Origin: JAITVB01 sp031553805
GTDB taxonomy: Bacteria; Bacteroidota; Bacteroidia; Bacteroidales; Rikenellaceae
Reading direction: 5' to 3'
Assembly (NCBI GenBank): GCA_031553805.1
Contig: JAVBLC010000018.1
Span: 14,201-78,200, forward strand
DNA: 64,000 nt
A model generated the notes under the pieces. It did not search any database, was not told the DNA's origin, and saw only the letters and a list, made by a program, of their open reading frames with translations. This document shows positions 16,214 through 24,404 of the stretch, one piece after another (positions within the stretch are counted from its first letter, which is position 1; each line of letters starts with the position of its first letter). The translations under genes were made by a program, and so were the position numbers.

Positions 16214-17431
16214 CTAATGCTCGAAAGCGTAGAGCTTCACATCTTCAAGCGAGATGCTCTTGCTGCTGAGGATGATCAGGCGTTCGACCACGTTGCGCAA
16301 CTGGCGGATGTTGCCGGTCCAGTTCATTTTCTGCAACTCGGTCATCGCCGCCGCATCGACCGACTTGCGTTCGATGCCGTACTCGGTGCAAATCTGCCCG
16401 ATGAACGAGTTGATCAGCAACGGAATGTCGTCCGACCGGTCGTTGAGCGAAGGCACGCGGATCACAATCACGCTCAAGCGGTGATATAAGTCCTCGCGAA
16501 AATTGTTTTTTGCAATTTCGGCGAACAGGTCTTTGTTGGTCGCTGCGACGACGCGCACATCGACCGTGATGTCCTTGTCGCTCCCTACGCGGCTCACCCG
16601 GTTTTCCTGCAACGTGCGCAGGATCTTGGCCTGGGCCGAGTGGCTCATGTCGCCGATTTCGTCGAGGAAAAGGGTGCCGCCGTGGGCTTGTTCGAACTTG
16701 CCCTTGCGCTGGCGGATGGCCGAAGTAAAGGCGCCCTTTTCGTGGCCGAAGAGTTCGCTCTCGATCAGATCGGCCGGGATGGCGGCGCAGTTGACCTCTA
16801 CAAAAGGCCCGTTTGCCCGGCTGCTCTTTTCGTGGAGCCAACGGGCCACGAGTTCTTTCCCGGTGCCGTTTTCGCCCGTGATCAGCACACGGGCTTCCGA
16901 AGGAGCCACCTTGTCGATCAGGCGTTTGATGTGCATAATTTGGGGTGATTGACCGATGATCTCAGCCGTGCCGCTGCGGTTGCTGCGGCTGGTGCGATAG
17001 GTACTGCCGTTGATTCTCGAGATCTGGGGTTCGTCGTCGAACTCTTCCGCGTCCACAACCGGAGCGGCCGTCGCTTTCTTGACGCTGCTCTTGAGCGAAC
17101 CCAGCAGGCGGTTCAGGTCTATCGGTTTTTCGAAGAAATCATAAGCCCCCCGCTTGAGCAGCGAGATGGCCACATCGACTTTCGGTTCGCGGGAAGTCAT
17201 CATCACCCGCACGTCGGTATTGGTCTTGTGCATGATATCGATCATATCCTCGCCGTCGACCAGCGAATACTTCGTGTCGCAGAGGATAAAATCGAAATCT
17301 TCAGCCAGACTCCTGGCAACTCCTTCTTTCCCGTCGCTGGCCAGGGTTACCAGGTAACCCTCGTACTCCAGCATATCCTTCAATGTGTTGCGGATGCTCC
17401 GTTCTTCGTCGATTACTAAAATTTTTGCCAT
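16214..17431 (-). CDS. Sigma-54-dependent response regulator lacking an HTH domain
   Basis: A 405-residue NtrC-type protein. The receiver (1-115) is intact: Glu9-Glu10 acidic pair, phospho-acceptor Asp52, Lys102. The AAA+ domain has Walker A GENGTGKE (186-193), Walker B FLDEIG (255-260) and the sigma-54 contact loop GAFTSA (233-238) in place of GAFTGA. The protein ends at KLYAFEH right after the AAA+ lid; the Fis-type DNA-binding domain is absent, and no HTH-like sequence follows the stop in any frame. It may act from solution or through another DNA-binding protein. No histidine kinase is adjacent. Confidence 0.9.
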   Translation of the reverse strand: MAKILVIDEERSIRNTLKDMLEYEGYLVTLASDGKEGVARSLAEDFDFILCDTKYSLVDGEDMIDIMHKTNTDVRVMMTSREPKVDVAISLLKRGAYDFFEKPIDLNRLLGSLKSSVKKATAAPVVDAEEFDDEPQISRINGSTYRTSRSNRSGTAEIIGQSPQIMHIKRLIDKVAPSEARVLITGENGTGKELVARWLHEKSSRANGPFVEVNCAAIPADLIESELFGHEKGAFTSAIRQRKGKFEQAHGGTLFLDEIGDMSHSAQAKILRTLQENRVSRVGSDKDITVDVRVVAATNKDLFAEIAKNNFREDLYHRLSVIVIRVPSLNDRSDDIPLLINSFIGQICTEYGIERKSVDAAAMTELQKMNWTGNIRQLRNVVERLIILSSKSISLEDVKLYAFEH

Positions 17432-17665
17432 AACCCGTCGTGGGAAAATTTACATTCTTACACTCCGGAGCCCTCCCTCGGCTAATCTCTCTCTTCATAT
17501 GCTCCTGCTATCCCCATCCGGCATCCCAAATCTCGCGGTAAATAACAGTGTTCCTGTGTCTGTGAGGCAACTACACAAAAGAACGCCGGGATGCGAAACC
17601 CAATAAAAGTATAGAAAAAAATCGAGAAATCCTAATTTATACCCGTTTTACTTGTAATTTTTGCA
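17432..17665. other. Intergenic region between divergent genes, no gene seen
   Basis: AT-richer than its surroundings. It should hold the promoter of the sigma-54 regulator. A minus-strand frame of 86 codons at 17632-17892 was considered and not accepted. Confidence 0.4.
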
Positions 17666-17673
17666 TATCTTTG
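17666..17673 (+). promoter_or_regulatory. Promoter -7 box TATCTTTG for DUF4290-folK
   Basis: Exact TAnnTTTG match giving a leader of about 210 nt before DUF4290. The leader contains a gaggg/ccctc hairpin (around 17750-17767). Confidence 0.5.
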
Positions 17674-17893
17674 TTCGGGCAAAATAACAATCCCGGGTGC
17701 CGGAGGGTACTTTTTCTTACATTTGTCGCAAATATACGGATTAACCTGTGAGGGTCTCTTCCCTCCTTTTCTGCCTTTTTTGCTCCGTGTTTTGCTAATA
17801 TACTGAATACAAGCACGGTTCTCCTTTTTTAAGAAATCCAGTGGATTTTTCGTCGCACAAACTGTGCCTGAAATACATATGAATAAACTCAAA

Positions 17894-18559
17894 ATGAATA
17901 AAAATTACAACTTCGAACGCGGGAAACTGAACCTGCCGGAGTATGGTCGGAACATCCTGAAAATGGTCAACTACCTGATGTCGATCCAGGATCGTGACCT
18001 GCGCAACAGCCAGGCCCGCGTGGTGGTCGAGGTGATGGGCAACATCAACACCCACCTGCGCGACACGGACGACCTCAAGCACAAACTTTGGGACCACCTG
18101 TTTATCATCTCGGACTTCCGGCTCGACGTCGATTCGCCTTACCCGAAACCTTCGCCCGACTCGGTGGCCCCGCATCCCCAGCGGCTGAAGTATCCCGATC
18201 GCAAGATCACGTTCAAGCACTACGGCAAGAACATCGAAACGATGCTCCGCAACCTGCCGGGCGTCGAAAACGAGGAAGACCGCCAGGTGATCGTCGCCAA
18301 CATCGCCAAGTATATGCGCAACAAGTCGCACGAGTATAACCTCGAATATCCGAACAACGAAACGGTGATCAACGACATCCGCCGGTTGTCGGCCGGGCAG
18401 GTGGCGGTGGGCGACGATATTCTCGACCACTCGAAGAGCGATTTCCGCCCGGCCCAGCCGCAGCGCCAGCAACACAAAAACGGGAAGAACGGCAAAAGCG
18501 GCTACCACAAGCAGAACAACCCGGGCCAGAACCGGAAAATGCAGAAAAACCGGGGCTAA
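17894..18559 (+). CDS. DUF4290 family protein
   Basis: A protein of 221 residues from the chosen start. The N-terminus NFERGKLNLPEYGRNI is the usual beginning of DUF4290 proteins, which decides for the ATG at 17894; ATGs at 17879 and 17864 would add 5 or 10 residues. The family is confined to Bacteroidota and has no known function. The middle is a compact helical domain and the last 45 residues are a Gln/Asn/Lys-rich disordered basic tail, suggesting contact with nucleic acid. It is followed after 5 nt by folK, an arrangement I have seen often in the phylum. Confidence 0.85.
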   Translation: MNKNYNFERGKLNLPEYGRNILKMVNYLMSIQDRDLRNSQARVVVEVMGNINTHLRDTDDLKHKLWDHLFIISDFRLDVDSPYPKPSPDSVAPHPQRLKYPDRKITFKHYGKNIETMLRNLPGVENEEDRQVIVANIAKYMRNKSHEYNLEYPNNETVINDIRRLSAGQVAVGDDILDHSKSDFRPAQPQRQQHKNGKNGKSGYHKQNNPGQNRKMQKNRG

Positions 18560-18564
18560 TCGCG

Positions 18565-19038
18565 ATGGGACGTGTCGTGTTGCTGCTGGGTGGAAACCTG
18601 GGCGATCGGGCCGCATTGATGGCGTGCGCCGAGGCCGAGGTCGGCCGCACGGTGGGCCGTGTGATGCAGTCCTCGTCGGTTTACGAGTCCGAGGCGTGGG
18701 GGTTTGATTCGGCCGACCGTTTCCTTAATCGGGCGTTGGTGGTCGAAACCGATCTCTCCCCGATCGAGGTGCTTGACCGTACGCAGGCCATCGAACGGGC
18801 ACTCGGCCGCGGGCCGAAAGCGCCGGACGGAGAACACGGGGCGGCTGGCCAGCGGGTGTACCGCTCGCGCACGATGGACATCGACCTGCTCTTTTACGAT
18901 GATCTGGTGGTGGAGAGCGAACGGTTGACATTGCCTCATCCGCTGTTGGCCGAGCGTGAGTTTGTACTGACGCCTTTACGGGAGATTTGCGGGGGGTGGG
19001 TGCATCCGGTTATAGGCAAGAAAGTGAGCGAGTTGTGA
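18565..19038 (+). CDS. folK: 2-amino-4-hydroxy-6-hydroxymethyldihydropteridine pyrophosphokinase
   Basis: A 157-residue folate-pathway enzyme that moves pyrophosphate from ATP to the pterin alcohol. Family hallmarks are the start VVLLLGGNLGDR (4-15), SSVYESEAWGF (about 37-47), and the metal-binding RTMDIDLLFYDD (about 102-113) followed by LPHPLLAEREFVLTPL (about 122-137). Length is standard for a single-domain HPPK. It is 5 nt downstream of DUF4290 and shares its transcript. Confidence 0.95.
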   Translation: MGRVVLLLGGNLGDRAALMACAEAEVGRTVGRVMQSSSVYESEAWGFDSADRFLNRALVVETDLSPIEVLDRTQAIERALGRGPKAPDGEHGAAGQRVYRSRTMDIDLLFYDDLVVESERLTLPHPLLAEREFVLTPLREICGGWVHPVIGKKVSEL

Positions 19039-19088
19039 TTTCCCGTTTGGCGGTTGCCGGAAAAAAATCAAAAAATTCGGTTGTTTTT

Positions 19089-19119
19089 TTTGGCGGGTAA
19101 AACAAAAGCGCTATATTTG
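19089..19119 (+). promoter_or_regulatory. Promoter of tRNA-Val (TTTG-N19-TATATTTG)
   Basis: -33 TTTG at 19089-19092 and -7 TATATTTG at 19112-19119 with the ideal 19-nt spacer. It gives a start about 40 nt before the mature tRNA. Confidence 0.75.
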
Positions 19120-19164
19120 CAGGGTCAAAAACGGAAGATTTTCACGATTGGCGCTTGAAATTTT

Positions 19165-19239
19165 GGGAGTATAGCTCAGCTGGTTCAGAGCATCTGCCTT
19201 ACAAGCAGAGGGTCCGGGGTTCGAATCCCTGTGCTCCCA
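19165..19239 (+). tRNA. tRNA-Val (anticodon TAC)
   Basis: A full cloverleaf of 75 nt: acceptor GGGAGTA with TGCTCCC, D arm, anticodon stem TCTGC/GCAGA with loop CTTACAA (anticodon TAC, valine), T arm with TTCGAAT loop and discriminator A. CCA is not encoded. It is a single-gene transcript with its own promoter and terminator. Confidence 0.97.
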
Positions 19240-19258
19240 CAAAACAAAAATGACAAAA

Positions 19259-19283
19259 CCTGCACGAAAGTGCAGGTTTTTTT
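19259..19283 (+). terminator. Terminator of tRNA-Val
   Basis: cctgca/tgcagg stem (19259-19276) followed by seven T. Confidence 0.8.
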
Positions 19284-19364
19284 ACTTGAGAGAGGTGGCC
19301 TGTGCAAACAAGTTTGCAGCCCACCTCTCTCAAGTAAAAAATCCGGGGCGATTTATCGTCCCGG
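19281..19364. repeat. Two further hairpins after the tRNA terminator
   Basis: Perfect 18-base arms at 19281-19298 and 19321-19338 (22-nt spacer holding gcaaac/gtttgc), then a second hairpin with 10-base arms (19343-19352, 19355-19364) followed by a T-rich stretch. Together with the tRNA terminator, three hairpins stand in series. Confidence 0.6.
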
Positions 19365-19444
19365 GTTTTATCGCTTTTGTTTTGTAGAAATTGACCGAGC
19401 GCACGCGGGATCACCGCAGCGAAGCATAGATAATCCTCCGAAGG

Positions 19445-19663
19445 TCAACCCCGAATGCGAATAGTGCCTTTTTCCACCTCTCGGTCAAAATCGACATCGG
19501 AAAAATTCCTCCAGAAATCACTGATGTAAAAGCCGATTTTTCGGATCTTTTCTCGGGTTGCTTTTTTCACACGATCGTCTTCACCGAATCGTTGTTTGAG
19601 TAGCCGCTTGATTTCGATGGAGTTGTCCTTCGTAAATTCTTTTTCCCCTATAAAATTTAAGAT
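19445..19663 (-). pseudogene. Headless reading frame: C-terminal domain fragment
   Basis: The minus strand is open for about 72 codons from a stop at 19664-19666 to TGA at 19445-19447 and reads like real protein (EFTKDNSIEIKRLLKQRFGE, then REKIRKIGFYISDF and VEKGTIRIRG). There is no ATG, GTG or TTG before the middle of the frame, so it is either started at a rare codon by coupling to the 66-codon gene just upstream or is the 3' remnant of a larger gene. I do not recognise the domain with certainty. Confidence 0.5.
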
Positions 19664-19857
19664 TTAAGGTTTTTGGTCTCGACCAGCATCCGCTCAATCC
19701 GATCGAGGCGGGTGATGATGTTGTCGATCTTCGAGTTGTCGCGGGCCCCGGCGAGCATCTTTTTTGCCTGGCGGGTGGTCATGAATAATTTGATGGCGAT
19801 GATCGTCACAATCAGCAGGATGCCCAGGATGTGGTAATTCTGGAGCAGGTATTTCAT
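19657..19857 (-). CDS. Small single-pass membrane protein
   Basis: A 66-residue protein from ATG 19857 (an ATG at 19869 would add MDGF). It has one hydrophobic segment (about 8-26, YHILGILLIVTIIAIKLF) and a charged cytoplasmic helix (NSKIDNIITRLDRIERMLVE) with coiled-coil spacing. Divergent from the pectate lyase gene. No family recognised; its coding status rests on the membrane-plus-coil pattern. Confidence 0.5.
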   Translation of the reverse strand: MKYLLQNYHILGILLIVTIIAIKLFMTTRQAKKMLAGARDNSKIDNIITRLDRIERMLVETKNLKS

Positions 19858-19934
19858 AAAGCCGTCCATGGTTGTCGTATTTTAAGATCCGGAGAGCAAC
19901 AAATAGCTTACCACAGTTTTCACGACAGGGAACC

Positions 19935-19950
19935 CGAGTTAGCGTAAATT
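19935..19950 (+). promoter_or_regulatory. 16-nt element shared with the GH2 upstream region
   Basis: cgagttagcgtaaatt occurs here, 69 nt before the pectate lyase start, and identically at 56374-56389, 78 nt before the GH2 start. A common operator is possible. Confidence 0.4.
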
Positions 19951-20018
19951 CTGTGCCTGCTTGCATTTTCCGTTTATTTTGGCTATTATTACGAGCAAAC
20001 TACTAAATCCCTCCCTCC

Positions 20019-21614
20019 ATGAAAATACGCATGAACGCCTGGCCTGTGCTTTGGGCCTGCACATTGATGCTCTCCCTTCCACTGGGGGCAAGCGCACAGA
20101 AAAACACGAAGATCGACGATGACATCCTGCGTGCCGTCAAACAGGCCACTGAGTATATGGTCAACACCGTGAGCTACAACGGCGCTTTCGTGTGGGAATA
20201 CCTCCCCGACTTCTCGCGCCAGTGGGGCGAAATGGAGGCCTACCGCACGATGGGTTGGACACAGGGGCAAGGTACCCCCGCGATGGGCGAATTCTTCCTC
20301 GACCTCTACCACGCCACGGGCGATGAATTCTATTACGCGGCAGCTGAAAAGGCGGCGATGGCCCTCATCTGGGGCCAGTTGCCCTGCGGCGGGTGGAATT
20401 ATATTTTCGATTTCGGGGGCGAAGCCTCGCTCAAGCGGTGGTATGGCACGATCGGCAAGAACGGTTGGCGGCTCGAAGAGTTCCAGCATTATTACGGCAA
20501 TGCAACGTACGACGACGAGGCGTCGATCGCTCCGGCGCGTTTCCTGCTCAGGATGTACGTTGAAAAATATGATTCGAAGTTCAAACCGGCCCTCGACCGG
20601 GCGATCAATTTCGTCCTTGAAAGCCAGTACCCCATCGGCGGCTGGCCCCAGCGCTACCCGCTGATGTATGAATATTCGAAACAGGGGCGCGACGATTATT
20701 CGTCCTACATCACTTTCAACGATCAGGTACATGACAATTGCGTCAACTTCCTGGTTCTCTGCTACCGGGTGCTGGGCGAACAGCGACTGCTCGACCCGAT
20801 CCGCCGCGCGATGCACTGCACGCTGGCTCTTCAGCAGGGGGCTGACCAACCGGGTTGGAGCGACCAGTACACGCTCGACTACAAACCGGCCGGGGCCCGC
20901 TCCTACGAACCGCTTTCGATCCATCCCCGCACGACCGATTGGTGTTGCAACAGCCTGATGGACTATTATGAATGGACGGGCGAAGCGAAATATCTGGCTC
21001 GGATTCCGGAAGCCATCGCCTGGCTCGAACGTGTCGCCGCTCCGATGGACACTGTGCGGGCCTTGGGCTTCACCGGCTTTTCCGGTACCCAGGTGCCTGC
21101 CCCCCGCTATATCGAAGTCGGCACCAACAAACCGCTCACAAGCGTACGCACCGGATCGAACGCCACCAGTGGCCGCTACGTCACCAAGCAAATGTACAGC
21201 AGAGACATGATCCGAATCGACATCGAACGGATCAAACAACGTTACCAACGCCTGATCTCGACCCCGGTCGAAGAGGCAACCCGCCTTTCGCCGTTCCGCA
21301 ACGAGGGAGGACAAGCATATCAAATGCCCAAATACCTGCAAATGCGATCGGGTGGGGCCGATGAGAAAGAGGTGCGCGAGTTGCTTGCCTCGCTCACACC
21401 CCAGGGTTATTGGCTGGTGCCGATCGGCATGACCTCGAACCCCTACATCGGTGACGGTCCCCTCGAGCCGACTCCGGGTGATTTCCGCCGGGGTTCGGTC
21501 GGCGACCGGTATGACACCTCGCCCTTCACGCCTGCAACCCCCATTCAGGCCATCACCACCGCTTCCTATATGACCAACGTCGGCAAGTTGATCGGTTTTT
21601 TGAATAACCATTAG
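20019..21614 (+). CDS. Secreted pectate lyase, PL10-like
   Basis: A 531-residue protein with a signal peptide (about 1-27, ending GASAQ) and an alpha-helical toroid typical of PL10 pectic acid lyases. Diagnostic stretches include GGWNYIFDF (about 127-135), YDDEASIAPARFLLRMY (about 162-178), ESQYPIGGWPQRYPL (about 205-219) and a CCNSLMDYYEW segment (around 309). It cleaves polygalacturonate by beta-elimination, probably in the periplasm. It is monocistronic, shares a 16-nt upstream element with the GH2 gene, and ends at a bidirectional terminator. A second pectate lyase of family PL1 lies 10 kb away. Confidence 0.85.
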   Translation: MKIRMNAWPVLWACTLMLSLPLGASAQKNTKIDDDILRAVKQATEYMVNTVSYNGAFVWEYLPDFSRQWGEMEAYRTMGWTQGQGTPAMGEFFLDLYHATGDEFYYAAAEKAAMALIWGQLPCGGWNYIFDFGGEASLKRWYGTIGKNGWRLEEFQHYYGNATYDDEASIAPARFLLRMYVEKYDSKFKPALDRAINFVLESQYPIGGWPQRYPLMYEYSKQGRDDYSSYITFNDQVHDNCVNFLVLCYRVLGEQRLLDPIRRAMHCTLALQQGADQPGWSDQYTLDYKPAGARSYEPLSIHPRTTDWCCNSLMDYYEWTGEAKYLARIPEAIAWLERVAAPMDTVRALGFTGFSGTQVPAPRYIEVGTNKPLTSVRTGSNATSGRYVTKQMYSRDMIRIDIERIKQRYQRLISTPVEEATRLSPFRNEGGQAYQMPKYLQMRSGGADEKEVRELLASLTPQGYWLVPIGMTSNPYIGDGPLEPTPGDFRRGSVGDRYDTSPFTPATPIQAITTASYMTNVGKLIGFLNNH

Positions 21615-21634
21615 GCAGAGAGGGAATAAAAAAA

Positions 21635-21662
21635 GAGGCTACTGTGTCAGTAGCCTCTTTTT
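21635..21662. terminator. Bidirectional terminator between pectate lyase and P-type ATPase
   Basis: Nine-base arms gaggctact/agtagcctc (21635-21643, 21649-21657) with runs of A before and T after. Confidence 0.8.
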
Positions 21663-21716
21663 CGTTTATGTAACTCTGTTTTGGCCTTAAAGCATAGGCC
21701 CCGCGCAGGAATAACC

Positions 21717-24380
21717 TTAAATCCCCCTGCGTGAGGGCGCCACCAACCGGCAGACCATTTTTATCAATTCGACGATCGGCAGCGGGGCGAGCGACAGCCC
21801 GACGATCCACCACCACTGGGCCGTGGTGAGCGGCGCCAGGCGGAAAATGTCGTGCAGTGCCGGGATCTCGAGTACGGCCAGCATCATCGCGGCCACGATT
21901 ACGACCGCCCCCCAGAGGTAACCGTTGCGGAACATCCCACGGAAAGCTGAATGGTTGGCCGAACGCGCGTTGAACACGTGGGCGATCTGCGAGAAGGCCA
22001 GTACGGCGAAAGTCATCGTCTGGGCCACCTCCATACTCGTCTGTCGCCCGATCAGGAAGGCCGCCAGCGACAGGCCGCCGATCATCGCCCCCTGCAGGAA
22101 GATGCGTATCGAGAACGGTCGGGTCATAATATTTCCCCGGCCGTCGATGGGCTGACGGCGCATCACGTCGGGTGCGGCCGGGTCGACGCTCAGCGCGAGG
22201 GCCGGCAGGCTGTCCGTCACCAGGTTGATCCACAGGATATGGATCGGCAGCAGCGGCGATCCCCAGTTGGCCATCACGGCGACAAACAGCACGAGGATCT
22301 CGCCGATGTTGGTCGAGAGCATGAACTGGATCGCCTTGAGGATATTGTCGTAGATGCGTCGCCCTTCAGCCACGGCGGTGACGATGGTCGAGAAATTGTC
22401 GTCGGTGAGCACGATGTCCGATGCCTCTTTCGATACGTCGGTGCCGGTGATGCCCATCGCCACGCCGATGTCGGCCAGTTTGAGGGCGGGGGCGTCGTTG
22501 ACGCCGTCGCCGGTCATGGCCACGATCTCTCCATTTTTCTGGAATGCTCTGACAATGCGTACTTTGTGTTCCGGCGCTACGCGGGCATAAACGGCCACCG
22601 AGGGGACGCGGGCCTGGAGCTCGTCGTCCGACATCCGTTCGACGTCGGCACCGGTCAACGCTTCCTGCCCCGGTTCCTTGATGCCCAGTTGCTCGGCGAT
22701 GGCGACGGCCGTGATCCGGTGGTCGCCGGTGATCATCACGGGTTGGATGCCCGCCGTGCGGCACGTTTCGACCGCACCTTTGACCTCTTCGCGCGGCGGG
22801 TCGATCATCCCGGCCATCCCCACGAAGACGAGGCCCGTTTCGAGCGTAGCGGGTGTTATTTCTTCCGGCAGCGCATCGATCCGTTTTAGGGCGGCGGCCA
22901 GTACGCGCAGGGCGCCTTGAGCCATCTGCTGATTGGCCGAGCGAAGTTTTTCACGAACTTCGTCTGTGAGCGGCTTGACCTCTTCACCTGAAAAAATGCG
23001 GTCGCATCCCGCGAGAATTTCATCCAGGCCACCCTTGGTACAAACCAGGAGCGAGCTGTCCTGCCGTTTATGGACGGTGGTCATCATCTTGCGCTCCGAG
23101 TCAAACGGGATCTCGGCCAGGCGGGGGGTGCGTGTTTCGAGGGCGTTTTTGACCAGGTTGAATCGTAAACCGGCGTCGATCAGGGCGGTTTCGGTCGGGT
23201 CGCCGGTGGTTTTCCAGGCGCCGGGCGTACCGCTCAGTTTGGCGTCGTTGGCCAGGATGAACACCGAGAGCAGCGTTTCCTGTTGCGGTTCGTCCGATGC
23301 GCCTTCGGTCACGTCGATAAAGTCGCCGTTGGTGTAGAGCTTGACGACCGTCATCCGGTTTTGGGTCAGCGTCCCGGTTTTGTCCGAGCAAATGACGCTC
23401 GTGCTGCCCAGTGTTTCGACCGAGGGCAGGGTGCGGACGATGGCGTGTTTCTTGACCAACCGCTGCACGCCCACCGCCAGCACGATGGTCGACACGGCCG
23501 GCAATCCTTCGGGAATGGCCGCCGCCGCGAGGCTCACCGCCGTCATAAACATATCGAGCACGTTGTGGCGGTAGAGGATGCCCACCAGGAAAATCAGCGC
23601 ACAAATGGCCAGTGCCGCCAGCCCGAGGAATTTGCCGAGGCGGTCGAGTTTCTCCTGCATCGGGGTCTTCGTGTCCGGCACCGCCTGGATCATGGCGGCG
23701 ATCTTGCCCACTTCGGTTTGCATCGCGGTGGCGACAACAATGCCGCGTCCGCGGCCGTAGGTGACGTTGCACGACGAAAAGGCGAGGTTCTCGCGGTCGC
23801 CGAGCGGCGCGTCACCTTCGATAGGTGCAGTATGCTTCTCTTCGGGGAGCGATTCGCCGGTCAGGGCCGATTCCTGTATCTTGAGGTTCACGGCCTCGGT
23901 CAGCCGCAGATCGGCCGGCACCGAGTCGCCGGTGTCGAGTACCACCACGTCGCCGGGTACCAGGTCGGCCGAGTCGATCGTTTCGATCTGTCCGCCGCGC
24001 ACCACTTTACAATGGGGGGCAGATAATTTTTCGAGCGCTTCGAGCGACTGTTCGGCCTTGGCCTCCTGTGCGGTGCCGATCACGGCGTTCAGCAGGACGA
24101 TCACCAGGATGATGATTGCGTCGGTAAACCCTTCGCCGCTCAGTTGGCCCACGACCCCCGAAATGACCGCCGCCGCCAACAGCACCAGGATCATAAAGCT
24201 CTTGAACTGGTCCAGGAATTTCTGAAAGAGGCTCCGTTTCTTTTTCTTTTCGAATGCGTTGCGCCCGTATTCGGCCACGCGGCGCAAAGCTTCGTCCGGC
24301 GTAAGGCCCTCGGCGGTCGAGGTGTTGAATTGACGCTCTACCTCTTCGATCGAGAGGTTCCAAAGATTTTTCTGACTCAT
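21717..24380 (-). CDS. Calcium-type P-type cation ATPase (P2)
   Basis: An 887-residue pump. N-terminal cation_ATPase_N domain (1-60), the actuator motif TGES (174-177), the ion-binding IPEGLP in helix 4 (289-294), phosphorylated Asp333 in DKTGTLT, MTGDGVNDAPALK hinge in the second half, and four C-terminal helices with the NLVTDSLPALALS motif of P2-type pumps. Ca2+ export is most likely; Mn2+ or Na+ cannot be excluded. It begins 24 nt after fcl and is probably the last gene of the gmd-fcl transcript, although the functions are unrelated. Confidence 0.92.
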   Translation of the reverse strand: MSQKNLWNLSIEEVERQFNTSTAEGLTPDEALRRVAEYGRNAFEKKKKRSLFQKFLDQFKSFMILVLLAAAVISGVVGQLSGEGFTDAIIILVIVLLNAVIGTAQEAKAEQSLEALEKLSAPHCKVVRGGQIETIDSADLVPGDVVVLDTGDSVPADLRLTEAVNLKIQESALTGESLPEEKHTAPIEGDAPLGDRENLAFSSCNVTYGRGRGIVVATAMQTEVGKIAAMIQAVPDTKTPMQEKLDRLGKFLGLAALAICALIFLVGILYRHNVLDMFMTAVSLAAAAIPEGLPAVSTIVLAVGVQRLVKKHAIVRTLPSVETLGSTSVICSDKTGTLTQNRMTVVKLYTNGDFIDVTEGASDEPQQETLLSVFILANDAKLSGTPGAWKTTGDPTETALIDAGLRFNLVKNALETRTPRLAEIPFDSERKMMTTVHKRQDSSLLVCTKGGLDEILAGCDRIFSGEEVKPLTDEVREKLRSANQQMAQGALRVLAAALKRIDALPEEITPATLETGLVFVGMAGMIDPPREEVKGAVETCRTAGIQPVMITGDHRITAVAIAEQLGIKEPGQEALTGADVERMSDDELQARVPSVAVYARVAPEHKVRIVRAFQKNGEIVAMTGDGVNDAPALKLADIGVAMGITGTDVSKEASDIVLTDDNFSTIVTAVAEGRRIYDNILKAIQFMLSTNIGEILVLFVAVMANWGSPLLPIHILWINLVTDSLPALALSVDPAAPDVMRRQPIDGRGNIMTRPFSIRIFLQGAMIGGLSLAAFLIGRQTSMEVAQTMTFAVLAFSQIAHVFNARSANHSAFRGMFRNGYLWGAVVIVAAMMLAVLEIPALHDIFRLAPLTTAQWWWIVGLSLAPLPIVELIKMVCRLVAPSRRGI

Positions 24381-24404
24381 AAGCGGGGATGCTTTTAAAA
24401 GTGA

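Noticed and set aside
17632..17892. 86-codon minus-strand frame with a CxxC motif in the DUF4290 leader
   Set aside because: It overlaps the DUF4290 promoter and leader and runs into its start region, its composition is low-complexity Lys-rich, and no family is recognisable.
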